Shown piece after piece: positions 60,399-64,000 of a stretch of DNA of 64,000 nucleotides. Source of the DNA: Kitasatospora sp. NBC_01246. Lineage in GTDB: Bacteria; Actinomycetota; Actinomycetes; Streptomycetales; Streptomycetaceae. The stretch spans positions 1,922,001-1,986,000 of the forward strand of contig NZ_CP108484.1 in the NCBI RefSeq assembly GCF_036226505.1. Reading direction: 5' to 3'. Made by a program: the position numbers and the translations under genes. The notes under the pieces were generated by a model. The model ran no database searches. It had not been told where the DNA came from and was given only the letters and a program-made list of their open reading frames with translations. Within the stretch, counting starts at the first letter, position 1; each line of letters begins with the position of its first letter.

Positions 60399-61068
60399 AC
60401 ACAACAGAGGGCCGCAGCCCACCCCACTTCCCGTCCGAAGCGAGTTCGAAAAGGCGACTCGGTCATACCAAACCACTCCGCGGCGAGGCCCGCCCATGGG
60501 CCTTGAATCCCGGCACTGTCTGTGAGACGTCCTCCCTACCGCGAAGACGCCTCCAAGATCCACACCCGCACGGGATCCCAGACAGCCGCCCGAAACCCTT
60601 CGGGCAACTGACCAGCCGAACGGGTGAATCAGGCGACGGCTACGCGACTCACGAACTCCTCGACCACCCCGGCGCCCGCAGCCGCCTGGACAGCGGCACG
60701 GCAGCCTCGCTCGAACGCTCGCTCGCCGCCTGCGCGCTGGACTCCGGCGCCCTGCCCGCCGCCCTCCGCGGCCGACTGGACGACGCCCTGGAGCGCGCCC
60801 GGAAGGTGCTCGAAAACAACCCGTTCGACCCGGGCTCGCCCGGAGGTAATCCACTTGAACAAGGCCCTCGAACAGCACCATCATCGGACGCTTCCAGCCC
60901 GTAGCTTGTTCATCAACTCGACTGTTCAGTAGTTGAGTTGGAGATTCCGTATGTGCCGAACCGGCGTTTCGCGCGCCCGCGTGGCCGACCTGAGCCCGAA
61001 GGACCCGTGGCCAGTCCCGGCCCCGAACAGCGGGCCGTGCCCGCCCGAGAGATCAAGGAGTCCAACCG
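60399..61068. other. Mostly gene-free stretch with a decayed duplicate
   Basis: These 670 bases have no intact gene. They hold the remnant at 60605-60904 and, at the right end, a leader (about 60905-61068) with ATCAAGGAG just before the GTG of the triple-NUDIX gene. The sequence at 60910-60955 is A/T-richer than its surroundings, with repeated CAACT/GTTCA-like words, so the promoter of the NUDIX run is most likely there. Confidence 0.5.
60605..60904 (+). pseudogene. Truncated paralogue of the preceding helical-repeat gene
   Basis: The frame reads TSRTGESGDGYATHELLDHP and SLERSLAACALDSGALPAAL, ending ERARKVLENNPF and a tail. This parallels the C-terminus of the gene at 59289-60398 (EAGDGYAAREVLTHH, TLEDAVEMCALGHRTIPGNL). 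The N-terminal three quarters are absent and no start or ribosome site fits. It is the relic of a tandem duplication. Confidence 0.6.
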
Positions 61069-62442
61069 GTGATCGACTTCGGTGAACTGACCGCATTGGC
61101 CGCCCGCGAGGGCAGGGAGCGGATCGGGGTCGGCGTGGTGGTCCGCGACGCCTCGGGCCGAATCCTGCTGATCCGCCGGGCCCCGCACGACGCCCTGCCC
61201 GGCCTGTGGGAGTACCCCGGTGGAGGCCGGGACGACGGCGAGGGCGTGGAGGAGGGCGCGGCCCGGGAGCTGGCCGAGGAGACCGGGCTCGCCGGCCTGC
61301 CGCTGGAGTACCTGCGGCACCTCGACTTCACCAACCAGTCCGGGCGGCGGGTGCGGCAGTTCGTCTTCACCAGCACCGTCCCCGACGGCACCCCGGTGGC
61401 CCTCTCCGCGGACCACGACGACCACCAGTGGGCGGACGCGAACTCCCTGCCGCCCACCGGCGACGGGCAGCGGGAGGTGATCGAGTGGCTCACCCGCCGC
61501 TTGGCAATCCCCGGCTGGCGGCCGGTCGGCGGCTACCTCACCACCATCGCCCGTCCCACGGCCTACGGCAGCTTCCTGATCACCGACCCGCAGGGCCGCA
61601 TCCTCGGCATGCGCTCGACCATCAACCCGACGGTGTGGAACTTCCCCGGCGGCAACGTCGAGCACGGTCGGACACCGTTCGCCACCGCGCTGATCGAGGG
61701 CATGGAGGAGCTGGGCCTCGATCTCGCCGCCGAGAATCCCGAGGTGACCGCCCAGCGGCGCCTGGTCGCCGTCATCCACGAGCAGGCCGGTACCGAGTAC
61801 CCGGTGCCGGTCTGCGGCTATGTCTTCGACGGCGGCGTCCTCACCCCCGAGCAGCAGGCGAGGATCCGTCTCGATCCGGCCGAGCACACCGAGTGGCGGT
61901 TCGAGACCGCCCACGACTGGCGCGCGCTCATGGACCCGGACCGGTACCAGCGGCTCCGGCAAGTGCTGCGCGCCCACCGCTCCGGTCTCACGCTCTACCT
62001 GGAGCGCCCCGCACCGCCCGACGACGACTTCGAAGGCGTCCTCGTCCTCGTCACCGACCCCGCAGGCCGGCTGCTGATGAACCTGCGCGAAGACAGGCCC
62101 GGCCCCTGGCCCGGTTACTGGACGCCGATCGGCGGCTGGCGCGAAGGCCGGGAGACGGCCGAGGAGACCGCTGCGCGCGAGGTCGCCGAGGAGGCCGGGA
62201 TCACCGTCTCCGACCTGCGGCCCCTCCCCGGCCCGCACCACGACCTCGGCCTCCCGCTCACCCAGGTCCTGCACGCCGTCTGGACCGGCCCCGAGAGCGA
62301 CCTCCAACTCGGCGACGAGGGCCTGGCCGTGCGCATGGTCCCCCTCGACGAGGTGCCGCTGCTCAAGGTCCCGCCCTACATGCAGCACTACTTGCCGCTG
62401 CTCGCCGCCTCGGCCGACCGGATCGCTGGGGGGACCGCGTGA
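61069..62442 (+). CDS. Triple-NUDIX-domain protein
   Basis: The 457-residue protein starts at GTG 61069, after AAGGAG. Three NUDIX domains lie in tandem: domain 1 (about 15-145) with box GGRDDGEGVEEGAAREL plus AEETGL; domain 2 (about 155-300) with a degraded box GGNVEHGRTPFATALIEGME, where Arg-Glu is Ile-Glu-Gly; domain 3 (about 320-450) with GGWREGRETAEETAAREVAE plus EAGI. Domains 1 and 3 keep the metal-binding REUxEE pattern. Single-domain proteins are the rule in this superfamily. The stop overlaps the next NUDIX gene by four bases, so they are translated together. Substrates unknown. Confidence 0.85.
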   Translation: MIDFGELTALAAREGRERIGVGVVVRDASGRILLIRRAPHDALPGLWEYPGGGRDDGEGVEEGAARELAEETGLAGLPLEYLRHLDFTNQSGRRVRQFVFTSTVPDGTPVALSADHDDHQWADANSLPPTGDGQREVIEWLTRRLAIPGWRPVGGYLTTIARPTAYGSFLITDPQGRILGMRSTINPTVWNFPGGNVEHGRTPFATALIEGMEELGLDLAAENPEVTAQRRLVAVIHEQAGTEYPVPVCGYVFDGGVLTPEQQARIRLDPAEHTEWRFETAHDWRALMDPDRYQRLRQVLRAHRSGLTLYLERPAPPDDDFEGVLVLVTDPAGRLLMNLREDRPGPWPGYWTPIGGWREGRETAEETAAREVAEEAGITVSDLRPLPGPHHDLGLPLTQVLHAVWTGPESDLQLGDEGLAVRMVPLDEVPLLKVPPYMQHYLPLLAASADRIAGGTA

Positions 62443-62939
62443 ACACACCCGAGCACACCCGGTGCCCCACCGTCACCGCGTCCCGGACAGCCGGAGCGGA
62501 TCCGATCACCCTGGTCGTCGGCGTCCACCTCGTCCTGACCGACACCGGCAGCGTGCTGCTCGGCCGGCGCCGCAACACCAGCTACGCGAACGGCCTGTGG
62601 CACCTGCCGGCCGGGCACATGCTCGCGGGCGAACCGGTGACGGGCTCGATGTGCCGCGAGGCCAACGAGGAACTGGGCATCCATGTGCGCGAGGAGGACC
62701 TCGTCCTCGTCCACACGTTGCACCACCTCGACCCGGACGACGGTCGCAGTCGTCTCCAGCTGTTCTTCCGCCCCACCCGCTACGACGGCCACGTGCGCAA
62801 CGCGGAGCCGCACAAGTGCGAGGACCTGCGTTGGTGGCCGCTCGACTCGCTGCCGGACGACACCGTCCCCTACACCGCCCACGCGCTCGCCGAGATCACC
62901 CGCGGCAGCACCCTGTCCACCGTCGGGTGGACCCCGTGA
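62439..62939 (+). CDS. NUDIX hydrolase
   Basis: This 166-residue protein starts at GTG 62439. The Nudix box is AGHMLAGEPVTGSMCREANE followed by ELGI (about 63-86), with GxxxxxE and REUxEExG intact. TLVVGVHLVLTDTGSVLLG is the first strand. It is coupled on both sides by four-base overlaps, between the triple-NUDIX gene and an APH-like kinase gene. Confidence 0.88.
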   Translation: MNTPEHTRCPTVTASRTAGADPITLVVGVHLVLTDTGSVLLGRRRNTSYANGLWHLPAGHMLAGEPVTGSMCREANEELGIHVREEDLVLVHTLHHLDPDDGRSRLQLFFRPTRYDGHVRNAEPHKCEDLRWWPLDSLPDDTVPYTAHALAEITRGSTLSTVGWTP

Positions 62940-63823
62940 GCGCCCCCGACATGCCAGCCGACGTCAACCGGCTGCTGCGCGCGACGGCAGAGGACTACGA
63001 GCTGCTGGGCGCGCGCTCCCTCGATCGCGCCGGCCAGCCGGTCGTCTGGGAGGTCCTCGGTGCCGCCGGGCGCAGGCTGTTCGCCAAGCGCCACAAGAAC
63101 GCGCTCATGCACCAGCGAGAAGCCGCCGCCTACCGTCTCCTCGCACCAGGGCTCGGCAGCGGCCGGGCACCGGCCCTGCTTGCCGAGGACACCCGGTCGC
63201 TGCTCGTCGTCACCTCCGCGCTGCCCGGCACCCCGGTCATCAGCACCGACCTCACCGCCGCCGAGGAGCAGGAGGTGTACCGGCAGGCCGGGCACCTCGC
63301 CGCGGTCATCCACGCGCAGCCGACGGCCGGCGCTCCCGTCGGCGAGTACCTGCCCTGGGACCAGGAGCGCGAACGCGCGCTGGCCCGCGCCCGGGAGGCG
63401 CGCCTCCCGGAGGAGGACATCACCGTCTTGGCCGAGGCGACCCGCCACGAACCCCCGCGCACGGCGCTCGCCTACTGCCACGGCGACTTCGGCCCTCGGA
63501 ACTGGATCGTGCGCCGCGAGGGCGACCGGCTGCTGCTCGGGGTCATCGACTTCGAGCGCAGCCACGTCGAAGCGCCCGCGCGCCGCGACCTGATGCGCCT
63601 CACGCTCCAGCTCACCCCCCGTCGCCCCGACCTGCGAGCCGCATTCACCACCGGATACGGGCGCGAACTCACGCCGCAGGAGCGGGCGGCGTGCCGGGCG
63701 TGGGCCGCGATCGACTGCCCCGCCGCGCTGCGCTGGGCCATGGGCCACCACCGGGACGAGGAGGTCCTCGGCTACGCCCGCACCGTCCTCGACCTGCTGC
63801 GCCACCCGAACCCCGTTGCGTGA
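62936..63823 (+). CDS. APH-like phosphotransferase
   Basis: The 295-residue product starts at GTG 62936. The catalytic loop AYCHGDFGPRNWIVRR (H-x-D-x4-N, about 180-195) and VIDFERSHVEAPARRDLMRL (metal-binding Asp, about 203-222) identify the APH/choline-kinase fold. The N-terminal lobe has RRLFAKRHKN with the ATP-binding Lys. Coupled to two NUDIX genes, it may phosphorylate a nucleoside or sugar whose activated form the NUDIX enzymes handle. That pathway is inference. Confidence 0.82.
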   Translation: MSAPDMPADVNRLLRATAEDYELLGARSLDRAGQPVVWEVLGAAGRRLFAKRHKNALMHQREAAAYRLLAPGLGSGRAPALLAEDTRSLLVVTSALPGTPVISTDLTAAEEQEVYRQAGHLAAVIHAQPTAGAPVGEYLPWDQERERALARAREARLPEEDITVLAEATRHEPPRTALAYCHGDFGPRNWIVRREGDRLLLGVIDFERSHVEAPARRDLMRLTLQLTPRRPDLRAAFTTGYGRELTPQERAACRAWAAIDCPAALRWAMGHHRDEEVLGYARTVLDLLRHPNPVA

Positions 63824-63856
63824 ACACCCTTTTCCTCACTACCGGTTGGAGTCTCC

Positions 63857-64000
63857 GTGCAGTCCCTGCGTCAGGCCGTGTGCGTCATCGTCCACGACGA
63901 GAAGGCGAGCAAGGTCGCCTGCGTCCACTACGCCAACGATTCCTGGTCCACGGTGCCCGCCTGGACCGTCCCCGGTGGCAAGGTCGAGGAGGGCGAGCGT
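63857..64000 (+). CDS. NUDIX hydrolase, N-terminal part (cut by the window end)
   Basis: From GTG 63857 the frame is open to the last base (48 residues). QAVCVIVHDEKASKVACVHY is a first NUDIX strand and WTVPGGKVEEGER is the start of a Nudix box (GGKVEEGE). It continues the NUDIX-rich run, 33 bases after the kinase gene. Confidence 0.75.
   Translation, partial: MQSLRQAVCVIVHDEKASKVACVHYANDSWSTVPAWTVPGGKVEEGER

Noticed and set aside
1..64000. CRISPR array, tRNA or rRNA genes
   Set aside because: No series of spaced direct repeats and no tRNA- or rRNA-like segment was noticed by eye; a covariance-model scan was not possible.

Overview
High-GC DNA with GTG/TTG starts, four-base start/stop overlaps, an XRE+DUF397 regulator pair, a Roadblock/LC7 protein, LuxR-type helix-turn-helix (HTH) proteins and an FxLD lanthipeptide locus: this points to a filamentous actinomycete (Streptomyces or Kitasatospora type). 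The gene mix (defence genes, natural-product genes, many broken genes, an integrase remnant) suggests an accessory region. No tRNA, rRNA or CRISPR array was seen.

About 0-24.2 kb is a defence island. After the tail of a bL12-like gene and a RAMA-like remnant come a Gabija-type pair (UvrD-like helicase plus OLD nuclease), two stand-alone nuclease-like genes (one resembling DUF6615), and a three-gene pPIWI-RE system (PIWI protein, DinG/XPD-type helicase, restriction-nuclease-like protein). An EVE-domain gene, an integrase remnant, a complete type I restriction-modification operon (hsdM-hsdS-hsdR), a nuclease-like/DUF5655 gene and a decapitated DNA methyltransferase follow.

About 24.3-29.7 kb, minus strand, is the end of a tightly coupled biosynthetic operon: radical SAM, P450, SHMT-like enzyme, GT9 glycosyltransferase, and a carbamoyltransferase cut off and joined to the methyltransferase fragment. 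From 29.8 to 36.1 kb lie a NUDIX gene, a GNAT gene, an asparagine-synthetase-like enzyme translationally coupled to a 45-residue Gly-rich peptide, two APH-like kinases and two pseudogenes.

About 36.4-41.3 kb holds regulators (XRE/DUF5753 with DUF397, a TPR-type regulator), a 2'-5' RNA ligase-like protein, an aldo/keto reductase and an RsbW-like ATPase. Past a repeat-rich 386-base control region, an eight-gene plus-strand operon (41.7-49.4 kb) encodes a Roadblock protein, a MurC-like protein without the P-loop lysine, two HTH regulators around a small membrane protein, a nucleoside 2-deoxyribosyltransferase-like protein, a GH15 hydrolase and an endonuclease/exonuclease/phosphatase-fold protein. 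I do not recognise this combination.

About 49.5-60.4 kb is a class I lanthipeptide locus of the FxLD type: XRE regulator and NUDIX (minus strand), a TauD-like dioxygenase, precursor peptide, hairpin attenuator, LanB, LanC, and a fused SpaB_C/PIMT-like methyltransferase, ended by a strong hairpin. No transporter or leader protease is visible. From 61.1 kb to the end is a run of NUDIX genes, one with three NUDIX domains in one chain, with an APH-like kinase.
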